A DNA stretch of 64,000 nt from Phallusia mammillata (Eukaryota > Chordata > Ascidiacea > Phlebobranchia > Ascidiidae), in the NCBI GenBank assembly GCA_003260075.1, contig QLIY01000180.1, positions 1-64,000 of the forward strand, in the 5' to 3' direction. Of the stretch, positions 12,311 through 25,947 are shown one piece after another. Each line of letters starts with the position of its first letter. Position 1 is the first letter of the stretch. The translations under genes were made by a program, and so were the position numbers. The notes below the pieces were generated by a model that was not told the DNA's origin, searched no databases, and worked only from the letters and a program-made list of their open reading frames with translations.

Positions 12311-12591
12311 GTTAGCTTTACATATATATCTACAGAATTAGTATCTTTGCAGTATTCAGTGTCAGTTTATAGTTTTAACATAACAGAATATTGGTAAGTC
12401 ATTAGTTTAAACAAACATGCAAAACATAAACATAGTTTTAGTTTCTATTGTTAGGTAGATAAAGCTGGAGTAAGTGGAAAAGAAGTCACAAAATCAATAC
12501 AGTTTAAGCGAAATTTAAAATGTGTTCGCTGATTTTTCTTTAAAGTTTAAAAGTGTTAGTGCATTTTCAGACCTTGCATAGTAAAAAAAAC

Positions 12592-15500
12592 ATGCCCTAC
12601 TATTATAAAAAAACAATAAGAAGATCCGTACCTGCCTCTCCTGGTTACTCAACGAACGATAATAAGTATGGTGGTTTTAATAAGTATAACTACAGTGGTG
12701 GTGGGGGTGGTGCTAAAACAAATGGGGTGTCAGTTGGTCAAAAACAGTCTGCCCCACAGTTGAAAAGGTAAGACAAATAATAAATAACTAAACACATACT
12801 TAGTATTGACTGTTAGTTACAGAAATCAACAGTCAAAGTTAGTCAATTGATCTAAAAGTAAGAATGTTACGTGTATTTCAGATTTCAGTGCCCTATCAAG
12901 AACAGGGGAGCAGAAATTGATGTTACCAACAAATCCTTTGAGGAAATTCATGAAGAATGTTTAAGAAAAGGAATAAAGTTTGAGGATCCGGAGTTTCCTG
13001 CCGATGATCAAGCCTTGTTCTATAGCCAAAGGCCACGGATGAACTTTCAATGGAAAAGACCTCATGTACACACCTGTTAAACCTAAGTGTCAAAATCGTT
13101 CTTGTGTGAACTTTTATTTTTAGAATATCTTTGTACAGCATGAAACTTAGTCATTTCGTGTAGCTATTTTTGCCAAAATTTAAGCACCAATAGCATAGTA
13201 GTATGTGACAAATTAACATTGTTATTTCATCCATTGGTTGGCCAGTATTCTCCGCTGTTGCAATTTTACGATTATTTTTATTTCAGGAGATCAGTGACAA
13301 TCCTCAACTCTTTGTTGGTGGAGCAAGTAGATTTGATATCATGCAGGGTGAATTAGGTAAATGGGACTGAAATTATATTTGAGTAGTTTTAATGAACAGG
13401 TTACTGATTTTCTTTTTTATTATCTATCAGGTGATTGTTGGTTGCTGGCTGCAATTGCATCCCTGTCTCTCAATAAAGATTTGCTTTATCGAATTATTCC
13501 ACCTGAGCAGAGCTTTGCAAAGGGAAAATACTGTGGATGTTTTCATTTTCAATTTTGGCAGGCAAGTGTAGTGTTTGTGTCTGTATATGTTTCATGTCAT
13601 TTTAATTTGAAACCTATAAAAAATCAATCAGTTACAATTAGAGATGTACCGAATATTCGGTTTGCCGAATTTATTCGGCTAAATCGGCCATTTTTGCAAA
13701 GATTCGGTTTCGGCCGAATAATTTGTTGCGATTCGGCCGAAACCGAATCTTTTACGAACACAAATTTAAAGCGTTAAACGTGTCTTTTCTGCTTATTAAG
13801 GTCCACGCAATCTTTCAAAAGCCCAAACATAACGAAAATTGCGTCAATGTTTATCTTTTTCAACACATTATCGTTTTTCCCACGGTAGTCAAAAAAATTA
13901 GTAATTCATTGGCAGGTTGCCAATCATGCTTAAGGCAATTTTAAACCCCACAGAAGTGAAATAAGGACGAAACACAACTATTTTGCACTGGCTGCCTGGT
14001 AGATAAACATTTTTTCCACGTCAAACGCGTAACGTACGACTTTGCGTGACGTCATAAATGATTCGGTTGATTCGGCCGAATTTATTCGGCAAAACCGCCG
14101 AATATTCGGTTTCGGCCGAATCGAAATTTCGCCGATTCGGTACATCACTAGTTACAATCCACTATTTTACCTTACTTTTTAAGGTTAGTTGGTTGGTTTT
14201 TACACAAAACATTATTACATACTATTTTAAGATTTGACCATTCAGAGCAAAATTATGCTTGAGTCAAAAGTAAATTTTCTGATTGTTTTTTTTTGTTATT
14301 ATTTTATTTCAGTATGGTGAATGGATGGATGTGATAATAGATGATCTTCTTCCAACTTATAATGGAAGGTTGATTTACCTCCATTCAGCGGATAAAAATG
14401 AGTTTTGGAGTGCTTTGCTGGAAAAGGCCTACGCTAAGTAAGTAAAAATTGTCAAAAAAATATGCTTTGCACCAAAAATGTCACTCTGTATTTCTGTAGA
14501 TTAAATGGCTCTTATGAAGCACTGAAAGGGGGCAGCACAACAGAAGCCATGGAAGACTTCACCGGTGGGGTGACAGAAACATTTTTGCTTAATGAAGCAC
14601 CTAAGAACCTTTTCAATGTCATGGTGAAATCCCTGAAGAAGGGTGCTCTGATGGGCTGTGCAGTTGAAGTAAGCTATGATTTAAGGCTGTACTTTCGATG
14701 TTTGTTGCTGGAACTAGATAGTCACCAATTTGTTTGCATACATGGTAACACTGTGTAAAGTCACCATGTATATACTTTATTGATGAGTAAATATTGTGAA
14801 AGTAAGATGCAAATTTATGAACATTGTAAAACTTACAAGCAATTTTGTTGACCTTATTAGGTTAAAACTAAAAGAGTAAGTACAGCTTACGGTCACACCT
14901 GAAACAATATAAGCTGCACTAAACCTTAAATTATTTTACAAAATATGACTGATAATAATGTGTTTAGCCAAAAACCGGGTAACTGCAAAAATTTGGTTAG
15001 TTGCGTAGAAAACTTGGCGTTGCTTTCATATATTAAAACAGTCAGTTTCAGTCAAGTTATTCATGACAAAAACCAAAACATTACCAAAATTTTATGTTTG
15101 GCCATATTGTTGGTGTCTATTGGACATCTATTTAAAAAGATGTGACCAACCTTTAATAAAATGGTAATTGTTGCTCATCTGAGTGCGGTGGTTGTATTTG
15201 CAGCATTTGAAATCTGATCCTATAACAAGGACTTTAAATTGACTTGGCATAGTGGTCTAAATGTGGAATCCCATGAAATTCCCCATGGACTAAAAGACAA
15301 CTGGCAGATTTAGTATTGCTTTCTTGCTCTTAAAATCAATCTTAATTAGGCCTGTCTCTGGATGTTTGTTTATGATAAATCCAATTGGCATTGAACCAGT
15401 TTTCTTAAATAGGACTAAAATGAAATCTAATTTTTTAAAATTGGTATTGGGTTATCTGTAAAAACATGAACATTTTGTACAATTCCTTTTGGTTTAGTTG

Positions 15501-18500
15501 CTGTAATTTAACCACAATACTTTGTGTGTGTGAATTTTTTGTTTTGTTTTTAAAGACTAAAAGTGCATCACAACGAGAAGCAAAATTGCCCAATGGTTTG
15601 TTGATGGGCCATGCATACAGCGTCACTGGAGTTGACACGGTAATTTATTCAAAAAATCTGTGACCTGTCTGATTTGTGACAAGGATACGGCAGGATAAAA
15701 AAATTAACAGTTTGTGCCTGTATTTGAAATGGAAATACCTGTGTGGTCAAACAAAAGGGGTTTGGTTGTGTAAATATGCTTTGACCAGGCAATTAATTCA
15801 ACAATGCGGCCTAAAAAATTTCAGGATTGTGTTTACATTACTAAATGTATGTATAGGTTGACATTACAAAATTTATAGATGGCCAAACTCCATGTATATT
15901 GTTTTAGAAATCCAAATATTTGGTTCTAGTGCTTGAAATAAATGAAGATGTAATAGAATATGTATTTAAACAGGGGTCAGGTTAAAGGTAATCTACAAGT
16001 CAAAACAGTGATGTATTTAAACAGAGTACCATTATTCTACAGTTAAAAACTGGGGTAAAACTTGTTCGTGTCAGAAACCCTTGGGGACAAGTGGAGTGGA
16101 ACGGACCATGGAGTGACAGGTGGTTACACATCAGCTATTAATTCTAATTTTTTCACATCAAAGAGCTTTTGAGTGCCCGACTGCGTAGATGTTTATGTAA
16201 AATTAGCAACAAATATGTACCTCTTCATTCTTTTATGAATTTCCACCTAAAGATTTAACGCTTTTTGTCTTTTTTTTTTTAATTTGTTTTTAAAATGGAG
16301 GCAAATATCTTTTTTTTGTTTTCCTGTTTCTTTTTTTCAAATTTGTTTTTAAAATTGTGGCAATTATCTTTCAAATGTACTGAAGTTGTAATTCAAAGTA
16401 TATATTTGAGGAGTTTCAAGATATTGTTTTCAGATTTTTTTGTTAGACTGTACAGTTATGTATATTTGACATGATTTATTTCAGGCCACTGACTTTTATT
16501 TGTTTAGTTCAACAATGTGGAACAGTGTACCTGATGAAAAGCAAAGACTTGCAGTTGAATTCGATGAAGATGGTGAATTCTGGTAAGTGGTTTTTACAAA
16601 TCTTCAGTGTGCTACTGTAACTGGACATCACTTGTTCAAGGAAAGTGTTGGTTGGGCTGAATAGATAGCTATGGGGAAAACAGGATGTGTTTAGCATTGT
16701 ATCCTTTGCCATTCAAGAATGCAATGTTGCTACCTAATCATAAGCTGCAAGATTTACAGTCACCCCTTTAACATATACAACAATGTGCTGTCTTTACCAT
16801 TGTGTTGTTGTATGCCTTTTCAATGGGGATTTTTGGCAATATTTGTATCTGCAGGATGTCATACAGAGACTTCTGCAAAAGCTTTACAAAGCTGGAAATC
16901 TGTAACTTGGGTCCTGATGCCCTTGAAGATGATGATGTCAGCTCACAATGGATTACTTCACTTCATGAAGGACGATGGGTAAGAGGTTGTACTGCTGGAG
17001 GATGCAGAAACTTCCCAGGTAAACAAATCTGTAAACTTTTGTTTGAAATGTGCATTCAAACCAACTTTGCTCACTAATTGGAAGAGTGTCATCCTGTTTA
17101 TGTGGAGTTTTCAAAAGGTTGATTTTTGCTCAGTAGATTTCAGTAGAATAGAATCTAACTTACAAATGAAGCTCCGGCCTAACATAACTGCAGAGTTATT
17201 GTTAATAAAAGTGAATAATTATCTGCTACAGGCTATTTGGTTTGCCTCATTATGTGAATAAGTGTCATTAGGGTTGTGACTCATACTACCTGTTACACAT
17301 GGCTTGCAAAAGCAGTGCCTGTATTTGACCATGTGTATCTAAACGTCATTTCCGCAGACACATTTTGGATCAACCCACAGTTTCGGCTCAAGTTGGAAGA
17401 AGAAGATGATGATCCAGATGATAACGAGGTTGGATGCAGTTTTATTGTTTCGCTGATGCAAAAAAACAGAAGAAAGCAAAAGGCCAAAGGACAGGGACTA
17501 CTTACAATTGGTTTTGCCCTGTATAAGGTAGCTTATTTAACAGTTTCTTTTTAGTTCTAATATTTCATGAATATTACTAGTATGGTTGTAAAAGCTTACC
17601 ATGTACTGGGGGGGGGGGTTTAGCAATTTCTTTTTTGTTTACATATATTTCATGAATATTACTAGTATGGTTGTAAAAGCTTACCATGTACTGTGTAAAT
17701 TACCTTGTACAGTAAAATTGGTCATTTAATTCGGTAAATTACAGTTATGCTGTGGGTAGTTGTCGTAAATGTTGCAAACTACAATGCTGTATGTAAGATC
17801 AATTACCACCATGGGGGGGGGGATATTCGGTAAATTACAGTTATGCTGTGGGTAGTTGTAGTAAATGTTGCAAACTACAATGCTGTATGTAAGATCAATT
17901 ACCACCATATGCATTTTATTTTTTGTATTTTTTAAGTTAAAACAAGATGCTGAATCATCAAGCACCTTGAAGAAAGATTTCTTCCTTTACAACCAATCTA
18001 CTGCTCGCTCCAAAAATTACATCAATCTTAGGGAAAACTCTCAACGTTTCAAACTTGAGTCTGGTGAATATGTGATTGTCCCTTCAACATTTCAGCCAAA
18101 TGAAGAAGCTGATTTTGTGCTGAGAATATACACTGAAAAGAGGGCAATGACAGAGTGAGTAAATTTGATAAATTGGGGAAAAACCTATAGCAAGTAAACG
18201 AATCCATTCGAACATGTGTTGAACTGTTTGAAACACTTGTTAAAGCTATGTTAGTTCCGTCTGTTTTGTGCTTGCTAAATTTGTAAACATTTTAAACTTT
18301 TTCCATCTTTAAATGCTTGCTAATTTTTAAAACATATTTTTGTTGCTGAACTGAATCAAACATTTTATTTTGGCCTGAAAAGTAAATGTGTGTTATCAGT
18401 GAAATGGATGAAGAAACAAAACGAAACGACAAAGTTATTCCAGATCCAGTACCAGACGTAAGTGGAAACCCTTGTTGTTAGTAATTATGCTTTTTGCACA

Positions 18501-21500
18501 TCAGTAACCCCTGGCTGAACAACATGCTTGCCTGCTATCTTAAGTGTACCACTTTACCAGCCATAGTCATGCATGTTTATGTCAAGCTATACCAACAATC
18601 ACTTTAAAAAGCTTTTATTGTTTAGGATGGTGTTATATTTGGCTGCATAGTTGTAATAGAATCAGACAACTGAATTTTAACCAGTAGTTAACAAAAACAT
18701 AAAAAATCCCCATAATTGACAACTGAAGCTTGATTGATTAGTGTTAATTATCACAATGCTTCTGGTTTCTAGTTTAGAAACAAATCCTGTATATATTTTA
18801 CATAGATCAACTTAAAATGCCTTAGCCGCCTTTAAGCTTTACACTGCTTGCTTTCACCATACATGTGTGTATTAATATTTGTGTGATATTACGTGACTTG
18901 CAGAGAACAAAGGATCGACCCAGTGTGAAGGACACAAAGCAAAAAGTACAATTTTTGGTTAAATTTGTATAGGTTTGCATGGGACTTGTATTGCATGTTG
19001 TGTCCACTATTCATTTTCACCACATCAATTAACTGCTATTAAATTACCCCTAACTTTATCTTTATACTTTAAAATAACATGGATTGTGTTCTATGGCAAA
19101 GAAAAAAGTAACAACAACATTTCTAAAAAAGAAAGAAATTAATAACAAATTTATTTTAACATTTTAATTTCTCATTTTTTTGTGGTTTAGCATTATTTTG
19201 TAGTTAGTATTAAGGTTGACACTTTTGATACCATTTTAGGATGAATCAACTGAAAATGACAAACGCTTCAAAAAACTCTTCGAACAACTTACTGGAGAAG
19301 TAAGTGGCAAGCATAACAATACATGTTTTAAAAATAAATAATGCTTATGATTAAAATATGATTGATATGTTCTTCCAGGATGGAGAAATTGATTCTTTCG
19401 AGCTTCAGGACATCATCAACTCAGTCATGGAAAAAAGTAATAAATATATTATATCTAATCATTACATTTCACCAATTGCTATCTTATGTAACAGATGCAA
19501 AGTCAAAGAAATTCAAGGGATTTGGTTTGGAAGCTTGTCGCAGCATGGTTGCACTAATGGATGTATCCTTTTCATTCATAAAAAACAATTTTGCTTTTAA
19601 ATAATATTGCTATTTAAACCTTAAAGTTGCCGTAAAGACAATGTGTTTGCTACTAGAATAATTGCTGTTATTATTCCTTATGGCAAAAAAAACAGGTTAC
19701 ACGCTCTGGTAAATTGGATTATGATGAATTCAAAGGACTTTGGGTTCGAGTTCGAAAATGGATCGTAAGTTTTCACAATAAGTTTTAACTATTTTACAAA
19801 GAGCAATGCATCAAAATGTTGCCAATTTCGCAGAACGTTTTCAAGCAATTCGACAAAGACAACAGCGGCACCTTTGACTGCTATGAGCTAAGAGAAGCCC
19901 TCAGCGACGCAGGTTAGCTCTATAAGCTCTTGATCGACACGCTTGGTGAACTGGAAAAAATAGATTACCTGCAAACGGAACCAACAGTTTTCTTGAATTG
20001 GAGACAAAGCAATTTGGGCTGCCGTGCAACAAAACTTCAATGTCGGACCTAAAATGCACACCAGTTGCCTGCGGTGGTTGCACACAGCACGACACATAAT
20101 CGCTTGTGTTTGTATAAATATACGCCGAAAATTGGGCTTTAATATAGGTCTCCTGTCAGATTCGATAATCTAAAGCCAGGTGAAACTTTTCGGCGAAGGA
20201 TAATTTTAGAATTAAAAGTTAGTTTACAACCTTGCTTGCGGCCGATGACTGACCAAAATTGTTTTAATTGGCCCCGCGGTTTACGCTCGTAAATCTTTGT
20301 GGTTTTAAAGTTAAGAGTTACTGGTATGTTTTACGATATTTTTGCCCTGAATAAATCCTTTGTCTGATAACCTTAAATTGAAGTTTAACTTACATGGTCT
20401 AATGCAGTGGTCGGCAACCGCCGGTCCGCGAGGAGTTCGTTACCGGGCCGTATAATTTTTCAGGTTAAATGCTTTAAAACATTTTTCCCATGTATCCCGG
20501 GGATGATAAACTAGTTTAGGCGTTTCATCGCTAAATATTTGTAGTTTCATGAAGGCCGGTCCGCGATAAAATTTCAGTGTCAAAAACGGTCCGCATTGCA
20601 TAAAATGTTGCAGACCCGTGGTCTAATTGACCCGGCTCGGTACCAACAAGGACATGACCCATCTATGATCCTAGTTAAATTGTAACCAAGCTGCACAGAA
20701 GCAATGCAAGATGTAGACTAGACATAAGAAATACAACGCAGGTGTCATTAAAACAAAACAACTCCATTCCCCTTACTTAAAAAACGTAGACTGTGAAGAA
20801 TTTTTCTCGGACATTCGTTGTTTCATTTGTCCAAAGCGCGAAAAAGTTGACCGGCTCTTGTAAGAGACGATTTTCAGTACAAATTGTGCATTTTACTTTT
20901 TAGGTTACTGCCTGAGCAGTCGTTTGTACCAGATGCTGTGTTTGCGTTACGCTGGTAAAGACCTCACTATTAACCTGGACGACTTCATTCTCCTTTCTGT
21001 CAGGGTTGAAGGAATGTTTAGTAAGTAAATTTGTATTTCAGACACCTTTAAATATTGCAAACCAGGATTTTACTAATGTACACCCCCGCACCTAAAAACG
21101 TCACTATTTAATCCAAATCAGGCTAAAGGCCAAAAACCAATTCGTAGGACAATGGGATATAGAAACCAGTCGAAGTGGGATTAAAGGTCCGAAGTTTCAT
21201 AATACCCTGAAATAGGCAAACTTCTTAAGCCACGAGGCCAGATTTCGCGGGATTAATTTCACGCCAACGGGCGAATAAATAATACATCTCTTCTCATTAC
21301 CAAAGGTCGTTGTACATAAAAATTGCTAGTACCGTCACAGTTTCACACGGTTAGGTGGCGATCAATGGTTTGAGCTTCTCTGTGTGACTTTGACCTTTGT
21401 CCGTCGTACGTCATATTACGATCGTTGTAGAGATGTTTAACAATGAATAAAACGAACTGTTTTTTTTTTGTGGTTTACCATTGTCAATTTAAAGACCGGG

Positions 21501-22771
21501 TGTGTTTTATTTGCATTAGGTTTTATGACAGTTGGGACGGAAACATTAGCTTAATGGCATTTTTGTGATTTTTGAAAAAGAATTTCCAGTTTTCAATTTG
21601 AGCATATTTTGAGGTTCATTGCTAAGTCTTAACGCCAAGCGTCGCTTCAGAACAACAGTTTCTCTTTGACCTAAAAAACGAAAAATTTTGACCTACAAAT
21701 CGAAAATTTTGACAAATTTTGACCTTAAAAAACTTTTTTTTGACCTATGAAGAATTCAAGTAGTTAAATTACGCATTATCGTTCAAAAGTTAAAATATGG
21801 CTAGGCTAATCTAACTAGAGCGAAAGAATGTGCAAAAGTCTAACAGAAGGGCAAAAATCTGAACATAGACCTAACCTATTCTGAAAAGGGAATGAGCTAA
21901 TTAAAAATCACTGCCAAAAAACTGCAGCTAAGACACAACGAAAATTATTCAATACATTTGTATAAACGAAAGATACATGAAGTATCTAAAGCAAAACCGA
22001 AGCAAGAGCTGCACCTAACCTGCAGCTGCCGTAAAATGACTTGGGACCTACCAAAATTTTGCACGTTTTGAGGTGTGTTGAGCATCACGCCATATCAACC
22101 TAATTGTTTCACTCACTTGATGGTTTATGATTCGCAATAATTGTGGCAATGGACCAATTACAACAGTATAAAGTAGGCTACAAGGTGTATAACGAATAGT
22201 TTGCTGGCAGTGCAACCTCTACAACACCACGACCATGCAGTTTCTAAAGAATTTTAGCTTTGTAAAAAATTTTGACTTTGTAAACAATTTTGAGAATTTT
22301 TGACCTATTCTAAAAATTTTGGCAAAAAAAACTAAAAACTAAAAACTAAAAATTAAAAATTTTTCTAAAAACAAAAAAAATATTTGCCCTAGTTATGACT
22401 CAGAGAGTTTAACCTTAAACGGGGGGGGGGGAAAACTAAAAATTAAAAATTTTTCTGAAAAAAAAAATATTTGCCCTAGTTATGACTCAGAGAGTTTAAC
22501 CTTAAACAAATCTTCTGCGAACTGGTGTATTCAATTTTAACTCTTTTTGTTAAAAATACGATTCTATGTTAACCTAGTTGGCGTTTGCAACTTAATCAAC
22601 ACAACGGTTTAACGTATTTTTTCAGACTCTTTCCAGAAATATCGACGCTCGAACAAGGAGGCTAGCATTTCGCTGGAAAACGTAAGACAATTTTTTCTTA
22701 TCCCCAATAGACTTAATGTACATCTAATCCTATATATTTTACAGTGGCTTATCACAACCATGTATTCCTAA
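12592..22771 (+). CDS. Classical calpain (Ca2+-dependent cysteine protease)
   Basis: About 23 exons join in phase to 758 residues: 12592-12767, 12882-13065, 13287-13356, 13431-13561, 14313-14437, 14500-14668, 15556-15639, 16043-16119, 16508-16582, 16855-17018, 17358-17527, 17937-18154, 18400-18457, 18904-18945, 19240-19299, 19379-19436, 19495-19562, 19696-19764, 19834-19912, 20904-21020, 22626-22681, 22745-22771, with the ATG in the exon after acceptor 12570. Domain order is a Gly-rich N-terminus, the CysPc core with catalytic Cys146 (LGDCWLLAA), His304 (GHAYSVTG) and Asn325 ([15 protein letters not shown]), a C2-like domain from about 400 to 550, an acidic linker, then a penta-EF-hand domain (loops near 602, 643 and 673, the last [12 protein letters not shown]). 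The end WLITTMYS is like that of classical calpains. All catalytic residues are present, so an active cytosolic protease is expected. The paralogue cannot be named. Exon 4 ends at a GC donor. Confidence 0.93.
13562..13563 (+). other. GC splice donor in calpain
   Basis: The junction is TTTTGGCAG|GCAAGT. Using GC as donor joins FHFQFWQ to [10 protein letters not shown] in phase, which is the expected calpain sequence. The AG|GCAAGT context is the consensus for functional GC-AG introns. Confidence 0.85.
13639..14150. mobile_element. hAT-type MITE with attcggccgaat repeats, 512 bp
   Basis: The termini are tagagatgtaccgaat and attcggtacatcacta, inverted with one mismatch. A perfect 8-bp duplication gttacaat lies at 13631-13638 and 14151-14158. 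Each end carries several copies of the palindromic motif attcggccgaat or attcggc. It lies in a calpain intron and encodes no transposase. Confidence 0.93.
16260..16375. repeat. Imperfect T-rich tandem duplication
   Basis: Two copies of a block 'tttttttt-aatttgtttttaaaatggaggcaaatatctt' and 'tttttttcaaatttgtttttaaaattgtggcaattatctt' lie head to tail in a calpain intron. No G-run separates them, so this is a genuine local duplication. Confidence 0.6.
17533..17694. other. Duplicated flanks around a 10-G placeholder (calpain intron)
   Basis: The copy ending at 17608 and the copy 17619-17694 are the same sequence with about 10 percent divergence, separated by G at 17608-17618. One of the 11 Gs is real, because copy 2 reads catgtactgtg. 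It looks like an unmerged allelic overlap between two contigs. Confidence 0.75.
17729..17908. other. Duplicated flanks around a 10-G placeholder (calpain intron)
   Basis: Copy 1 (17729-17812) and copy 2 (17823-17908) differ at only a base or two and are separated by exactly 10 G (17813-17822). The structure is the same as the previous junction, so two gaps fall within 300 bp. Confidence 0.78.
20405..20620. mobile_element. hAT-type MITE, 216 bp
   Basis: The left end cagtggtcggcaac and the complement of the right end cacgggtctgcaac match at 11 of 14 positions. The flanks gtctaatg (20397-20404) and gtctaatt (20621-20628) are a target-site duplication with one mismatch. The interior repeats 'ggtccgcg' as in the element at 10918. 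It lies in a calpain intron. Confidence 0.8.
21660..22380. repeat. Low-complexity 'aaaattttgacc' region in a calpain intron
   Basis: Many degenerate copies of 'aaaaattttgacct' occur near 21670-21750 and again near 22260-22320, ending in an A-rich 'aactaaaaact' array. There is no coding potential. Confidence 0.5.
22341..22507. other. Duplicated flanks around a G placeholder (calpain intron)
   Basis: The copy ending at 22420 and the copy 22432-22507 are near identical ('atttgccctagttatgactc' in both), separated by 11 G at 22421-22431. They are interpreted as overlapping allelic contig ends. Confidence 0.72.
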
Positions 22772-23906
22772 ACATCTTTTGGAAACCGCCTGCATTCAAC
22801 AAACGGCTTTCCTTTTTAGCTGCTATTGCGTTATTTTTTGGCTTCCATGTTGCAAGGTTCTACGTTTTTATAACCAACACTGTAGCAATTTTCCTCTTTC
22901 ACCGGTTAAATCTATATGTTTGTGACAGTATGCGTACGAACAGGTCGGTCCGCAAAAAGTTTCATACGATGGATTTCGTGGTCATTGTAACGCTCAAAAT
23001 ATATTTCTTACTACACTTTATCATACCACCTGTTGATATTATCGTATATCGATTGCACCTCTCACTCACCGGTTGAAATAGCCTTGTTTGTCAGATTTAT
23101 GGTTGTTACTGTACAAAATTGTCCTGTATGAAACCCCCTTAAGCAGTTTTAACATTTTGGAAAGTTGATGCTTCTGCGCCTAACCACATTCTAACTCAGG
23201 TATGGGGTTTTATGTCGCGATCCACCAAAATTATGCCCGTCTGCGCCTCTAGCCTATCGCGAATCTCCTGTGAACAAATGATTGCAGATATAAATGCTTT
23301 TTGTGCCTTGATAATATGCAGCAATTTACTGTAGACCGAAAACGCGTTATTTCCTGCCATAAGATAAAAAATATGTTATAATTATTTCATGCAGTATGAA
23401 ATTTACTACTTCACAATCCACTTTTTTTGATAAACAAAGACGATTTTCACCTGCTGCTGTTATAGTACAAACCTAGTGATTCTGTAACTTTGTAGTGCGA
23501 CTGTAAAATCTGTATTCATAGAGATTGGCATTTTTTCCTTTACGCGGATATTGTACAGCATGCTTAATGCATGGCCCGATTACTGACTGTTAACTGCTTC
23601 AGTTCATCGCTTACCTGCTACATTTAGTGTTGATCTATAGCCCCCTCTTACTGTTGCTGTGTTTGTGGCTGTATGTAGATGTGTCTTCTGTGTGTTGGTG
23701 TGAATTAGTTTTGTTCTATGTGTGCCTGTATTAAAAGCTTCACTAAAAGTTTCGGTTAAAATATATCCTTCGTTATTGTACTTTAGCTCATGTTTTGGAC
23801 TTGACGTTAAACCGTTGAGCATTTCTCCCCATTCTTTGTACCGGGTTTTTATTTTTTAATAGTCGTGCTGCTTATTTGGTTTCACTATCCAGATGCAATA
23901 ACCACA

Positions 23907-24067
23907 TGGAATCCCCAAATTTATCAAAATATTCAAGTTGCTTTTTTGCATAGCCGCATTATTATGAGCCATTATCTGCAAAGGGGGGGGGGTGGAATCC
24001 CCAAATTTATCAAACTATTAAAGTTGCTTTTTTGCATAGCCGCATTATTATGAGCCATTATCTGCAA
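23907..24067. other. Duplicated flanks around a 10-G placeholder
   Basis: Copy 1 (23907-23982) and copy 2 (23993-24067) share 'tggaatccccaaatttatc' and the rest with a few substitutions, and are separated by exactly 10 G at 23983-23992. Confidence 0.75.
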
Positions 24068-25724
24068 ATAACCGCCATTTTCGTACTCATTACAGCACAT
24101 TATATCTGCTGTACGTGCTGTGTATTAAGAATTTGACGAAAGTTAGTCTACTGTTTAGCTGCACGTGTCTAGTCACTTATCCAGTTCTGAAGCACTATTT
24201 TGTAAACGGCTGATAGTTTTCTTTTTATATGTGCTGTTATTGCATGTACTATCAAATAAAAAATGCATGTGCTAAATCTGTGGCATTGGTGACAGGAAAT
24301 TATTGCTAACTTATAACTTGGCACTACGCCGACGCGGCCATGGCATCAAGGCAGCCCCAACAATGAAATAAATCCAACAACCTAATCTTGTCAACTAATA
24401 TCGGCAAGATTTCTATTTGGCTGAGCAGTACGATATATGTGTTTGGAAAGCTGTTTTTTACTATTAGATTTGTCTTTATGCATGTAAAAGCGACCAATGG
24501 GGACAAGGCAGCCATAATACCAAAGTAACTTTTGACAAAGCGTTTCGTTTCTCAAAAAATGTCTTTGGAACTAAATATGTAAAAAAGGTTATTAATCGAT
24601 TTGAAAATATCAGATGTAAAGTTTTGTGATACTAAGAACAATCTGAAGCTAAACCAAAATGAAATTTGACTTCGTTGACCTTGGGTTTAAAAGCTATTAA
24701 AATATAATTCTTTTGGGGGGGAGGGTTTGTTAAGTTCAACATCATTGTTTGATAACCTTTTGCCATCACAGCCAGAATGCAAATCCAATCCTTCCTTCGG
24801 ACTCTTTTATTTGATTTTCTGATTTGAAGTGTTATACTTACTAATAATAACTTGATCAAACATTGTTGCCATTGACAGCAAAGTTGTTGTGTCGCGTGCG
24901 CTAACCGACATCGGACTTTTGCTTCAAGATCGATGTGCAAACCATGTGTTGATTAGTGATTGCCTTACCCTGCAAACTGTAAAAACGGACCACTGTATGT
25001 AGTCAAATATGCAATCGTTGAAGTTACATTTAACGTTTATATTACACTACATGGAATTTAATAGCAACCCTTTGGACAAATTTAAGTGAAGTATGATATT
25101 TACTAATGGAACATACGTTAGAAAAACAACACTGGCTCGCCTAATAAAATCGATATTTACAACGGCGTTCCGTTTGTGTCGGGTTATTCGGTGAACATCA
25201 GTCCTCACTTTGTAGCGATTACTAACACTGGACACACACCGAGGATTTCGTCAATTGACAACGGCGTAACGACGACAAACCGATAGCGTTATTCGCGCCA
25301 ATCATTAATCCCCCTAGCCTATTCGCTCTCTGCGCCACTCGTGAAAAGATTCTGGCGTTCATTCGATGTCACCTAATAAATAGCAACGTCAGACACAATA
25401 GAACGGATCCTGTACATTGTTTTGCATTCGATTGTGAGATAACCGTGGTAAAGGAATCGCGGTACTTGTTCGCTCCTTGCACCCTGTATTAACAGAAGTG
25501 TTTAAACGTTCGAGGGCCACTGTTTAGCAATTTCAAGTGCCGCAAATTAATGAAGTCCATATCGTCGATGTGGTTTTCGCAGTTGGGGTTTGAGTTGTTG
25601 AGAATTTTCAAGTGGGGCTCGATGAAAAGGTATTTATACGGTGTGCGTCTTTCCCGTGGAAATGGAACATCGCCGTTGGTTTGTTACTGATTAAGTAGCC
25701 ACTCGAGTGTGTTTGCGCGAGCCA

Positions 25725-25735
25725 GGGGGGGGGGG
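25725..25735. other. Probable gap placeholder (11 G)
   Basis: This run has the same length class as the other short G runs, but its flanks are not duplicated. It may be a gap with real missing sequence. Confidence 0.5.
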
Positions 25736-25854
25736 TCACTTATTTACATGACGTTTAAGTGTGTAATGCCTGTCGAGGGTCAGTACCGCCCCGCCTGTAG
25801 CTTGTTACAGCATTTGTAGCGAACAGGCGAACCCACCCATCGATTTCGTTTGTA

Positions 25855-25946
<92 letters not shown>
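25855..25946. other. Probable gap placeholder (92 G)
   Basis: An uninterrupted run of 92 G has no sequence relation between its flanks. Pure G tracts of this length are almost unknown in animal genomes. Given the other G junctions here, I read it as a gap of estimated size. It produces a spurious poly-proline frame on the minus strand. Confidence 0.65.
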
Positions 25947-25947
<1 letters not shown>

